This document shows positions 1 through 8,139 of a DNA stretch of 42,094 nucleotides, in pieces. The first letter of the stretch is position 1; every line of letters begins with the position of its first letter. The translations under genes and the position numbers were made by a program. The stretch comes from Bacteroidales bacterium (GTDB taxonomy: Bacteria > Bacteroidota > Bacteroidia > Bacteroidales > VadinHA17), in contig JALONV010000017.1 of NCBI GenBank assembly GCA_025454755.1, forward strand, positions 1 to 42,094. Direction: 5' to 3'. The notes below the pieces were generated by a model. The model made no database searches and was not told the origin of the DNA. It saw only the letters and a program-made list of their open reading frames with translations.

Positions 1-104
1 AATCTTACCGCTGAAAGCGGTTTAGATTTTCGTGGATCCTCGAAAAACAAAGCAAATCAAAGATTTGCTGTTTTTCGGGACCAGCTGAGCTACTAAATCT
101 TACC
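1..104 (-). other. tRNA-like 5' half and hairpins, probably a broken tRNA locus
   Basis: Read on the minus strand, a promoter is followed by TAGCTCAGCTGGT (about 80-92), the typical D-arm start of a bacterial tRNA. The sequence then departs from a tRNA: it forms one long hairpin (arms about 40-57 and 61-77) and a smaller one (about 1-28). No anticodon arm or T arm (GTTCGAxTC) can be found. The nonamer AATCTTACC occurs at both 1-9 and 96-104, flanking the stretch. It may be a tRNA remnant replaced by a palindromic element, or an assembly artefact near a sequence end. No ORF lies here. Confidence 0.35.
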
Positions 105-119
105 TTTATTTTGCGAGTG

Positions 120-150
120 CAAAGGTATTATAATTTTAAAGTTATACAAG
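120..150 (-). promoter_or_regulatory. Bacteroidota-type promoter pointing left
   Basis: On the minus strand the sequence reads CTTG, 19 bases, then TACCTTTG (box at 120-127). This matches the TTTG / N19-21 / TAnnTTTG pattern of Bacteroidota sigma factor ABfr, with one mismatch in the upstream box. It drives transcription into the tRNA-like stretch at the left edge. Confidence 0.5.
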
Positions 151-254
151 TAGAAAATTTTTCTTTTTTACGACAAAACTGAATTGATCAGAAAACATTT
201 CCAAAGGAAATAAATAATCCTATTTTCGCAGATGATGTTGACTCCGAAAAAATC

Positions 255-1073
255 ATGAATAAATTATTCAAAGATAAAGTAGTCATTGTAACGGGGGCCT
301 CTTCAGGCATTGGTGCTGCGACTGCACGTGAATTTGCGGCAAATGGAAGCAAAGTTATGCTTGCTGCAAGATCCGAAGAACAGCTCTCTGAAATTGTAAA
401 AGAAATAAAAGCCTTAAACCAGGAAGCATCATACGTGGTGACTGATGTCAGCCGTGAGACGGATTGCCGCAATCTTGTTGAAAAGACTGTTGAAAAATAC
501 AGCACGGTTGATATCCTGATAAACAATGCAGGCATCTCTATGAGAGCTGTCTTTGACGATGTTGACCTCAAGGTCCTCCATAATCTCATGAATGTAAATT
601 TCTGGGGTACAGTATATTGCACTAAGTATGCTCTTCCTTATCTTGTTGCAAACAAAGGTTCAGTGGTTGGGGTCTCGTCTGTTGCAGGCTTTCACGGACT
701 TCCCGGAAGAACTGGATACTCTGCATCGAAATTTGCAATGCATGGTTTCCTCGAAACAATCAGGATCGAGAACCTGAAAAGGGGACTTCATGTGATGATC
801 ATCGCACCGGGATTTACAGCCACGGAGATAAGAAAACACGCACTCCTGGCCAACGGTTCTGAACAAGGCTTCTCGCCACGAAAGGAAGAGAAGCTCATGA
901 CTCCTGAATATGTCGCAAAATGGATACTTAAAGGTATCCGGAAGAAAAAGAGGAACAAGATATTGACCTGGATAGGCAGACTGACTGCACTCTTCCAGAG
1001 GATCCTTCCGGATATTGTCGACAGGGCTTATTATATTGAAATGTCAAGAGAACCGGATTCCCCTATAAAGTAA
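255..1073 (+). CDS. SDR family NAD(P)-dependent oxidoreductase
   Basis: This 272-residue protein is a classical short-chain dehydrogenase/reductase. The dinucleotide-binding TGASSGIG is at residues 13-20, NNAG at 90-93, and the catalytic Ser (141/142), Tyr155 and Lys159 (YSASK) are all present. The C-terminal tail is basic (KKKRNK around residue 235), as in SDRs that act on lipid-like substrates close to a membrane, but no clear transmembrane segment is seen. The substrate cannot be read from the sequence. It stands alone: the next gene starts 57 bases on with its own promoter. A long minus-strand frame opposite its 5' half is a shadow. Confidence 0.9.
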   Translation: MNKLFKDKVVIVTGASSGIGAATAREFAANGSKVMLAARSEEQLSEIVKEIKALNQEASYVVTDVSRETDCRNLVEKTVEKYSTVDILINNAGISMRAVFDDVDLKVLHNLMNVNFWGTVYCTKYALPYLVANKGSVVGVSSVAGFHGLPGRTGYSASKFAMHGFLETIRIENLKRGLHVMIIAPGFTATEIRKHALLANGSEQGFSPRKEEKLMTPEYVAKWILKGIRKKKRNKILTWIGRLTALFQRILPDIVDRAYYIEMSREPDSPIK

Positions 1074-1083
1074 GCCACGTGAC

Positions 1084-1114
1084 TTGCATCATTTCCTTTT
1101 TTTTGATAAATTTG
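1084..1114 (+). promoter_or_regulatory. Promoter of the outer-membrane protein gene
   Basis: TTG at 1084-1086, a 20-base spacer and TAAATTTG at 1107-1114 fit the Bacteroidota consensus. The ATG lies 16 bases after the -7 box, so the leader would be very short. Confidence 0.55.
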
Positions 1115-1130
1115 ACTCTGAATCAATAGT

Positions 1131-2219
1131 ATGATTATGAAAAAACTAGCATTAAATCGTATCGGTATCCTCTCAGCAGCCATGATCCTCTTCTCATCAG
1201 CTGCATTCTCACAGATTGATAATGTTGATTTTCTGAGAAGCGCACCTGCAGATGGTGTTAAGTATATTGAAGCCTATATGGCCCCATGGGCAAATGCTTT
1301 TGGGGCAGGTTTGAACGGCAGTTGGTACAATACAGCCAAACCTCATAAATTCGGAGGTTTCGATATCACTTTCGGATTGAATCTGGGAATCGTTCCTTCA
1401 TCAGCCGAAACATTTGATCTCTCTTCGACAGGATTCTCAACAGCTCTCACAGGAACGGGAAAAGCCTCAACCATTGCTGGTCCCAGGACCGACGGACCAA
1501 CAATGACATATTCACAGTCAGGTATCACACTTGCCTCATTTCCGACTCCTCCGGGAACAGGCTGGAAATATATTCCGGTGCCCACATTGCAGGTGGGAAT
1601 AGGTCTTCCCCTGGGAACCGAGCTTAAGGGCAGATTCATACCACGACTTCCAATAAAGGATGGCGATATTATGCTGTGGGGTGTTGGACTTATGCACAGC
1701 ATAATGCAGTATATACCAGGCAATGACCTCCTGCCTCTTGATGTGTCAATCTTCGGGGGATTTACATCGCTTAACGGCAATGTTCCCATAAGCCTTCAAC
1801 CGGATCCTGCAATAACCTGGAATTATACTACCATAAATCCGACACTCTATTTCGCTGATCAGAACCTGTCTATGACAGTTCAGGCTTATAATGTTGGTGC
1901 AGTTGCTTCGGTGAATCTCAAGGTTATCACATTCTATGGCGGGCTGGGATACAGCAATACAAAAACTACCGCTGAGATGGAAGGCAATTACCCTGCACCT
2001 GTGGCTATAACCACCGGCATTCCCCATGCTGAATATAATGATACGCCACAAAGTACTACTACCGGAGCAGAGTTCCCTAATATTGAAATAGAGAACTTCT
2101 CGGGTTTAAGGGCTAATGTCGGATTCAGACTTAAGCTGGCAGTGATTACCATTCATGTCGACTATACCAGAGCACAATACAATGTAGTTTCGACAGGCTT
2201 GGGAATATCGTTCAGATAG
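1131..2219 (+). CDS. Predicted outer-membrane protein, DUF6588-like
   Basis: This 362-residue protein has a signal peptide: basic start, hydrophobic core (GILSAAMILFSSA), and likely cleavage after AFS near residue 27. The mature part is rich in Gly, Thr, Ser and aromatic residues in short amphipathic stretches and ends in an aromatic residue pair (SFR), as in a beta-barrel. The GSWYNTAKPHKFGGFDITFG region recalls the DUF6588 family of Bacteroidota, an attribution from memory. ATG codons at 1131 and 1137 are both possible; 1137 gives the more usual MKKLAL start. The gene ends 7 bases before the RSH gene, so the two may be cotranscribed. Function is unknown. Confidence 0.7.
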   Translation: MIMKKLALNRIGILSAAMILFSSAAFSQIDNVDFLRSAPADGVKYIEAYMAPWANAFGAGLNGSWYNTAKPHKFGGFDITFGLNLGIVPSSAETFDLSSTGFSTALTGTGKASTIAGPRTDGPTMTYSQSGITLASFPTPPGTGWKYIPVPTLQVGIGLPLGTELKGRFIPRLPIKDGDIMLWGVGLMHSIMQYIPGNDLLPLDVSIFGGFTSLNGNVPISLQPDPAITWNYTTINPTLYFADQNLSMTVQAYNVGAVASVNLKVITFYGGLGYSNTKTTAEMEGNYPAPVAITTGIPHAEYNDTPQSTTTGAEFPNIEIENFSGLRANVGFRLKLAVITIHVDYTRAQYNVVSTGLGISFR

Positions 2220-2226
2220 ATCCCAG

Positions 2227-4398
2227 GTGTTATCAGCTGAGATACAGTCGGGCTACAGGGCTCTTCTGACAGCTTCCAGAAACAGTGTCGCCAGAGAAGA
2301 CATTCCGAAGATCCGGAAAGCTCTTGACCTTGCTATCAGGTCCTGTGGAGAGACGGTTACCCTGACAGGTGAACCTGCAATAATTCATGCTCTCTCTGTA
2401 GCCCGCATCATTGCCGGAGAAATGGGCCTAGGCCTCACTTCTGTGATCACCGCCCTGCTGCATGATTCCTATAAGAATCTCGACCTTAGTTCAAAAGAGC
2501 TGGAAAAAGAATTTGGGAAGAAAGCATTGGAGATACTTAACGGTTTCTCCAAAATCTCCGGCATTGAATCAATGCAGTCATCATACCAGGCAGAGAACTT
2601 TCGTAAACTTCTGCTCAGCCTTGCAGATGACGTGCGTGTCATCCTGATCAAACTTGTCGAGCGCCTGGAGTATATGAGGAACCTCGATAATGCTCCGGAA
2701 AAGGAAAAGATACCTCTGGCGTCCGAGACTTATTTTCTTTATGCGCCGCTTGCTCACCGTCTTGGATTCTACAATATCAAGTCGGATATGGAGGACCTGG
2801 CTGTCAAGTATCTTGAACCCGAACAATACAAATTCGTTGAGAACCGCCTGAAGCAGACAAACGCTTCACGAAACAGACTGATAAGGGAATTCTCAACACC
2901 CTTGCATGAAAAGCTTGAAAAGCAGGGTTTTAGATTCACTATCAAAAGCCGCACTAAATCAATACATTCCATAATGCTTAAAATGAAGAAGCAGGGGGTG
3001 GAATTTGATGAAGTCTTTGATCTTTTTGCAGTCAGAATAATCATTGAGAGTGCCGGGCAGAATGAAAAATCAGACTGCTGGCGTGCTTATTCGATTGTAA
3101 CAGATCTTTATCAGCCTAATCCCAGCAGGCTTCGCGACTGGATCTCTGTTCCAAAATCCAACGGGTATGAATCGCTGCATACTACGGTTGTCGGGCCGAG
3201 AGGCAAGTGGGTGGAAGTTCAGATACGCTCGGAAAGGATGGATGAGATAGCAGAAAAAGGTCTGGCTGCTCATTTTAAATACAAAGGAATAAAGGGAGAG
3301 GGCGGACTTGATTCATGGCTTACGAAAATACGCGAGATCCTCGAATCGCCGGAAAAAGAGGATGCTGCTTTTCTCGATCAGGTGAGGTCAGGTCTGTACA
3401 CTGATGAAGTGTTTGTCTTTACTCCAAAAGGCGATCTCAGGCAGCTGCCGGCAGGTGCAACCGTCCTCGATTTTGCCTTCGACATTCATACTGCCGTTGG
3501 AGCTTCATGTGTGGGAGGAAAGGTCAACGGAAAGAATGTAACAATTAAGCATGTGCTCCAGAATGGCGACCATGTCGATATTATCCGCTCAAAAAGCCAG
3601 ACTCCGAAGCGGGATTGGTTGTCATTTGTTGTTACGAATAAAGCAAAATCCAAGATAAAACTGGCGCTGAATGAGGAGAAGACAAGAGCCGCCGCCGAGG
3701 GCAAAGAAATCCTTATGCGCCGTCTTAAGAACTGGAAGATGCCATATGGCGATACTATAATACAGAAGCTTATCAATCATTATAATTTTAAGACTGCTCA
3801 GGATCTCTATTATCTGATTTCAACCGGCAAGATCGAACTTCTGGAGATAAAGAATATCCTTCTGAAGGATGAGCCTGCTCCGTCTGTTCAACTGCCCGCA
3901 GCTGTCCAGGATAAGGAAAACAAAGAGATACTCGAGACCCAGTTTAGTGATTACCTTTTAATTGAAGACAGGGTGGAAGGACTTGATTACAGACTGGCGA
4001 AATGCTGTAATCCGGTTTTTGGCGACACGGTTTTCGGATTTGTAACTATATCTGAGGGAATAAAGATTCACAGAACGAGCTGCCCGAATGCAAATAATCT
4101 GATGGCCAGGTATCCATACAGGTTGGTTGCTGCCAGGTGGACAAAAGCAAGTAGTACAACATCATTTATTTCTTCAATTAAGATTACCGGTGTTGAAGAC
4201 CTGGGGATAGTCAATAAAATTGCCGATGTCATTTCTGCATTTAGCGTAAGCATCAGGAATTTCAATTACAGCATGGAAGACGGCATGTTCGAGGGTACTC
4301 TGAATCTTCTGGTGCCGAATAATAATGTGCTATACGGGATCATACGGAAAATACACTCAATAAAGGGTATATTAAAGGTAATCCGCCAGAACAATTAG
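2227..4398 (+). CDS. relA: Long RelA/SpoT homologue, probably (p)ppGpp synthetase only
   Basis: The 723-residue protein has the full long-RSH layout: HD domain (about 40-200), synthetase (about 240-360), TGS (about 395-455), a conserved CC zinc-finger region (AKCCNP, about 595) and a C-terminal ACT domain. In the synthetase, RLRDWISVPKSNGYESLHT and EVQIRS are intact, so ppGpp synthesis is expected. In the HD domain His54, His79 and Asp80 remain, but the usual HDxxED is HDSYKN (Lys83, Asn84), the Arg before GEP is Thr45, and the DRLHNMRT segment reads ERLEYMRN, losing the Asp and Asn of the active site. Hydrolysis is therefore probably absent, as in RelA. The start is GTG, 8 bases after the upstream stop; no better ATG precedes it. 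Confidence 0.93.
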   Translation: MLSAEIQSGYRALLTASRNSVAREDIPKIRKALDLAIRSCGETVTLTGEPAIIHALSVARIIAGEMGLGLTSVITALLHDSYKNLDLSSKELEKEFGKKALEILNGFSKISGIESMQSSYQAENFRKLLLSLADDVRVILIKLVERLEYMRNLDNAPEKEKIPLASETYFLYAPLAHRLGFYNIKSDMEDLAVKYLEPEQYKFVENRLKQTNASRNRLIREFSTPLHEKLEKQGFRFTIKSRTKSIHSIMLKMKKQGVEFDEVFDLFAVRIIIESAGQNEKSDCWRAYSIVTDLYQPNPSRLRDWISVPKSNGYESLHTTVVGPRGKWVEVQIRSERMDEIAEKGLAAHFKYKGIKGEGGLDSWLTKIREILESPEKEDAAFLDQVRSGLYTDEVFVFTPKGDLRQLPAGATVLDFAFDIHTAVGASCVGGKVNGKNVTIKHVLQNGDHVDIIRSKSQTPKRDWLSFVVTNKAKSKIKLALNEEKTRAAAEGKEILMRRLKNWKMPYGDTIIQKLINHYNFKTAQDLYYLISTGKIELLEIKNILLKDEPAPSVQLPAAVQDKENKEILETQFSDYLLIEDRVEGLDYRLAKCCNPVFGDTVFGFVTISEGIKIHRTSCPNANNLMARYPYRLVAARWTKASSTTSFISSIKITGVEDLGIVNKIADVISAFSVSIRNFNYSMEDGMFEGTLNLLVPNNNVLYGIIRKIHSIKGILKVIRQNN

Positions 4399-4414
4399 CT
4401 AATACGTATTACTT

Positions 4415-5125
4415 ATGTTTAATAGTCTGCTTCTCATTTCTCTGGCCCCGGTTTTTATAATAGCATTCTATATTTATAATCGCGACAGGTATGAGAAAGA
4501 ACCTGTTTCAATACTTATAAGAGCTTTGATATTAGGTATTTTGTGTGTGTTACCTGTAATGCTTATTGAATATGTACTCACAAGACTTTACAGAGGTACT
4601 GAAGGTATAAAGGAGGCTGCATATACTGCTTTTATTGTTGCTGGTTTTACGGAAGAAGCAATAAAATTCCTGGCCCTCTGGCTTTTCTTCTGGAGAAATA
4701 GAAACTTCAACGAGAAGTTTGACGCCATTGTTTATGCAGTATACATAGCTCTTGGCTTTGCGGCCGTCGAGAATATCATCTATGTCTTTCAGGGAGGATT
4801 CGGAGTCGGTCTTGCAAGAGCGCTCACTGCCGTTCCTGCGCATGCCCTGTTCGGCATAATGATGGGATACAATTTCGGGCTGGCAAGGTTCAATGAGAAG
4901 TTCAGGATAATAAACCTCATTGCTGCTTTTACGCTTCCCATTGTTGCACATGGAGCATACGATTTCCTGTTGATTGGCAACAGCCCGGTTCTTCTGATCG
5001 CTTTTATTCCTCTTTTAATACTTTACTGGATAACCGGATTCCGCCGAATGAAAAAGTTATCGGACGATTCGGTATTCAAAAATAGCCTTCCTGATGATCA
5101 GTCCATGCCTGGAAATGTTCAATAA
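4415..5125 (+). CDS. PrsW family intramembrane metalloprotease
   Basis: This 236-residue protein has about seven hydrophobic segments. The family motifs are intact: EExxK (Glu80, Glu81, Lys84), ExN (Glu119, Asn120), the His of PAHALFG (His143) and HGAYD (His179, Asp183). PrsW of Bacillus cleaves the anti-sigma factor RsiW within the membrane; the substrate here is unknown. It starts 16 bases after the RSH gene on the same strand and may be in the same transcript, and it runs convergently into the DnaE-like gene 9 bases downstream. Membrane location is clear. Confidence 0.88.
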   Translation: MFNSLLLISLAPVFIIAFYIYNRDRYEKEPVSILIRALILGILCVLPVMLIEYVLTRLYRGTEGIKEAAYTAFIVAGFTEEAIKFLALWLFFWRNRNFNEKFDAIVYAVYIALGFAAVENIIYVFQGGFGVGLARALTAVPAHALFGIMMGYNFGLARFNEKFRIINLIAAFTLPIVAHGAYDFLLIGNSPVLLIAFIPLLILYWITGFRRMKKLSDDSVFKNSLPDDQSMPGNVQ

Positions 5126-5134
5126 ATGACTCTG

Positions 5135-8068
5135 TCAGTATCTCTTATCAGGCATTACCGGTAGTTTTGCCATCTTCTCGACCTCTACTGAGGCATAGCC
5201 GAACTCTTCAACAACCTTGCCGAGGATTAAATATGTGCCGGCTCCCTTAAACGGGTAGTTCACAAGCGATTGAGGGAAGTGGGTGGAATCGAAGAAATTC
5301 CCCTCATTATCAATGAAACAGCCGAAATTCATCCACTCCTTCTTTATGGTCTTGATGTATTTTATTGTTACCAAATGTCCGACCATTCTGACTTTTCTGC
5401 CGACATTACTTATCAGTTTGCTGGCCGGAATCTCGCCGCGGAATGATGTCTCGAGCATGTCGAACCATGTCATCGATACGGGAAAGCTCAGAAGTTCGAT
5501 CTCATCATAGGCATCATCGAGCCTGCTATGCTCCAGATCGGGGAGACTGAAACTCTTTGCGGCAGGAGAGAAGAGCAGCCTCATTGGCTCAGGTTTGCTC
5601 CTGTTCATTAGCATATGAGCCTCCCATAAAAGCTCTCCCTTATTCTTTCCGGTAAATCTGAATGCCCCTGTCCTGATGAGAAGTATTGCCTGCTCTAGTC
5701 CGGGATTGATTCTTGTAATAAAATCGTTAAGGTCCCTGAATGGTCCTTCAGCCAGGCGATTTTCTTCAATTGATATTCCAAGACGGTCCTCGAGACTCAT
5801 TACATGAATAAACCCAAGGTAAATATCTGTACCATAGATGGTTGTCTTGTGATTGCTATTGTTGACACACGGCAGTTGAATAGTGGCGCCGCATCTTTTA
5901 GCCTCGTGCACATAGACCCAGGTACGGTAAAACCCGCCGAAATTGTTAATAACGGCGACCATGAATTCCAGGGGGAAGTGTGCTTTGAGATACAGGCTCT
6001 GAAAACTCTCAACGGCGTATGATGCCGAGTGTGCCTTTGAGAAGGAATAGCCGGCAAACGACTCAATCTGCCGCCATACCTCTTTTGTAAGGTCATCACT
6101 GTAACCTTTTTCGCGGCAGTTTGAGAAGAATTTTTCCACTATCCTTTGCATCTCCTGCCTCGACCGGTACTTTCCGCTCATGGCACGGCGCAGCGTATCG
6201 GCATCGGCAAGGTCAAGTCCTGCAAAATGATGACACACTTTAAGCACATCCTCCTGGTAAACCATGACTCCGAAGGTCTCCTCAAGCTGTTCTTTCATTA
6301 CCGGGTGTAAGTACTTGAATTTACCGGGATTATGAAACCTGTAAATATACTCCCGCATCATCCCGGAACGTGCAACGCCGGGTCTGATTATCGAGCTTGC
6401 GGCGACCAGGGTAGTATAATCATCGCACCTCAGTTTTTGAAGGAGTCCACGCATCGAAGGGCTCTCGACATAGAAGCATCCTTTGGTTTCGCCGTTCTTA
6501 AGATACTCCTTGATCTTCGTGTCGCTCTTGAATTTCTGTATTGCATGTACATCCACATCAATTGAGCGGTTGCGGAGGACGATCTCAGCGCTTTCACGGA
6601 TATGTCCTATTCCTCTCTGGCTCAGTATGTCGAGCTTTTCGAATCCGATCTCTTCAGCTGTGTACATGTCCCACTGTGTGGTGGGGAAGCCCTTTGGAGG
6701 CATGTCGAGTGCGGTATAGCACGACACCGGCTCTTCTGAGATCAGGATGCCGCCTGCATGTATGCTCCTCATGTTGGGAAAATCGGCAATCCTGCTCCCC
6801 GTGGAGAATATGATATCTGTTATCTCGTTGCGGTTTGTCTCTGCTGACGGGTTATCTATCAACGCATCAATTTCTTCCTTCGGCAATCCGTGTACTTTCC
6901 CCAGCTCCCTGACTATCGATTTTCCCCTGAAGGTGCTTATCGTTCCCAGCAGGGCGGTATGACTGCAGCCATATCTTTTGAAGATATAGTCGATAACCTC
7001 ATCTCTTTCTTTCCATGAATAATCGATGTCGAAGTCGGGAGGAGAGCTTCGCCTGGGATTTATGAACCTCTCGAAGTAAAGGTTCAGGTCAATGGGATCA
7101 ACATTTGTGATTTTCAGGCAATAAGCAACGATGGAATTTGCGCCGCTTCCCCTTCCCACATGATAAAATCCTCTTGCCATTGAGTATCTTACGATGTCCC
7201 AGGTTATCAGGAAATATGCAGAAAAACCAAGGTTATCGATTATCTCAAGCTCATGGCTTATACGTTTGCGTGCTTCATTATTATTACTGCCATACCTGTA
7301 GATTATACCATCCCAGGCAAGTTTTTCGAGCAGAAGCTTGTCGTCGTACCTGCTGGCAGAGAAGAGCTTCTTGTTTTTATGGCTTTCAAAGTCGAACGAT
7401 AGATTACAGTCAGTTAGTAACTTAACAGTTTTATCTACAATCTCAGGATAGTTTTCAAATAGCCTCCTTATCTGATCCGGAGGGAGGAGAAATTCATTTT
7501 CGCCTGCGCACTGATCCGGTTTCAGGTGGGAGAGAAGGATATTATTATCGACAGCCCTGAGGCTCCGGTGAATGAAGATATCATCTCTGCTTCCGAATGT
7601 GACAGGCTGAAGGACAACCATTTTGTTCCTGGCGTCGGAAGGCATGGAAAGAAGACGGTTTATTTCACCTGGTTTTATTCCTGTAAATTCATTGTCGGAC
7701 AGCTTTCGGTTGGGCTGTCTGCCAGGCGAATAAACAACATATGCATCTGAGAATTGCGGTGCCGGGAATGGTATTGGTGTTTTTTCGAAATTGTGTTTTG
7801 ACAGGAATTCGTTCAGCTCCCGCATGCCTCTGTTGTTTCTTGCTATGCCGATGTATTGAAATTCATTGTTGTTCCTGAACTCTATGCCGGCAACAGGTTT
7901 TATGTTGTTCCTTATGCACTCTCCCGCAAATTCAGGTATGGCAGTGGAGTTATTGATATCTGTCAGGACAATTGCATCTGCGCCTGCTGCTTTGGCCTTC
8001 TGCACAAGCTGTTCCACGGACATCGTTCCGTAGCGGAGACTGTAATATGAGTGACAGTTTAAATACAT
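5135..8068 (-). CDS. Short DnaE-like DNA polymerase III alpha subunit (probably mutagenic)
   Basis: The 977-residue protein has a PHP domain (1-90), the polymerase core and a C-terminal OB fold (about 890-950). Catalytic acidic residues are present: PDFDID with Asp345 and Asp347, and Asp480 in FEKLDIL. The VGRGSGANS and HAGGILIS motifs are conserved. It is some 180 residues shorter than replicative DnaE and lacks the tau-binding C-terminus. The PHP metal site is degraded: the first His is Asn4 and TDHG reads TDIN (37-39), so no proofreading is expected from it. Lying 71 bases downstream of the DinB-type gene, it resembles the error-prone DnaE2 of ImuB/DnaE2 cassettes. It should not be the main replicase. 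The ATG at 8068 starts directly with the PHP domain. Confidence 0.9.
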   Translation of the reverse strand: MYLNCHSYYSLRYGTMSVEQLVQKAKAAGADAIVLTDINNSTAIPEFAGECIRNNIKPVAGIEFRNNNEFQYIGIARNNRGMRELNEFLSKHNFEKTPIPFPAPQFSDAYVVYSPGRQPNRKLSDNEFTGIKPGEINRLLSMPSDARNKMVVLQPVTFGSRDDIFIHRSLRAVDNNILLSHLKPDQCAGENEFLLPPDQIRRLFENYPEIVDKTVKLLTDCNLSFDFESHKNKKLFSASRYDDKLLLEKLAWDGIIYRYGSNNNEARKRISHELEIIDNLGFSAYFLITWDIVRYSMARGFYHVGRGSGANSIVAYCLKITNVDPIDLNLYFERFINPRRSSPPDFDIDYSWKERDEVIDYIFKRYGCSHTALLGTISTFRGKSIVRELGKVHGLPKEEIDALIDNPSAETNRNEITDIIFSTGSRIADFPNMRSIHAGGILISEEPVSCYTALDMPPKGFPTTQWDMYTAEEIGFEKLDILSQRGIGHIRESAEIVLRNRSIDVDVHAIQKFKSDTKIKEYLKNGETKGCFYVESPSMRGLLQKLRCDDYTTLVAASSIIRPGVARSGMMREYIYRFHNPGKFKYLHPVMKEQLEETFGVMVYQEDVLKVCHHFAGLDLADADTLRRAMSGKYRSRQEMQRIVEKFFSNCREKGYSDDLTKEVWRQIESFAGYSFSKAHSASYAVESFQSLYLKAHFPLEFMVAVINNFGGFYRTWVYVHEAKRCGATIQLPCVNNSNHKTTIYGTDIYLGFIHVMSLEDRLGISIEENRLAEGPFRDLNDFITRINPGLEQAILLIRTGAFRFTGKNKGELLWEAHMLMNRSKPEPMRLLFSPAAKSFSLPDLEHSRLDDAYDEIELLSFPVSMTWFDMLETSFRGEIPASKLISNVGRKVRMVGHLVTIKYIKTIKKEWMNFGCFIDNEGNFFDSTHFPQSLVNYPFKGAGTYLILGKVVEEFGYASVEVEKMAKLPVMPDKRY

Positions 8069-8069
8069 A

Positions 8070-8131
8070 GGCGTCAGGCGTAGGGCATCAGGCGCCAGGC
8101 GTTCTTCCCGTCGCCCGTCGCCCGATGCCTG
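8070..8131. repeat. GC-rich palindromic repeat between the two polymerase genes
   Basis: Short tandem units of GGCGTCAGGCG type on the left and CCCGTCGCC type on the right fold into an imperfect inverted repeat, with best arms at 8082-8094 and 8119-8131. The stretch fills almost the whole gap between the DinB and DnaE-like genes and is much richer in GC than its flanks. It may modulate readthrough from dinB into the DnaE-like gene, which is inference. Confidence 0.6.
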
Positions 8132-8139
8132 TAGCCAAT

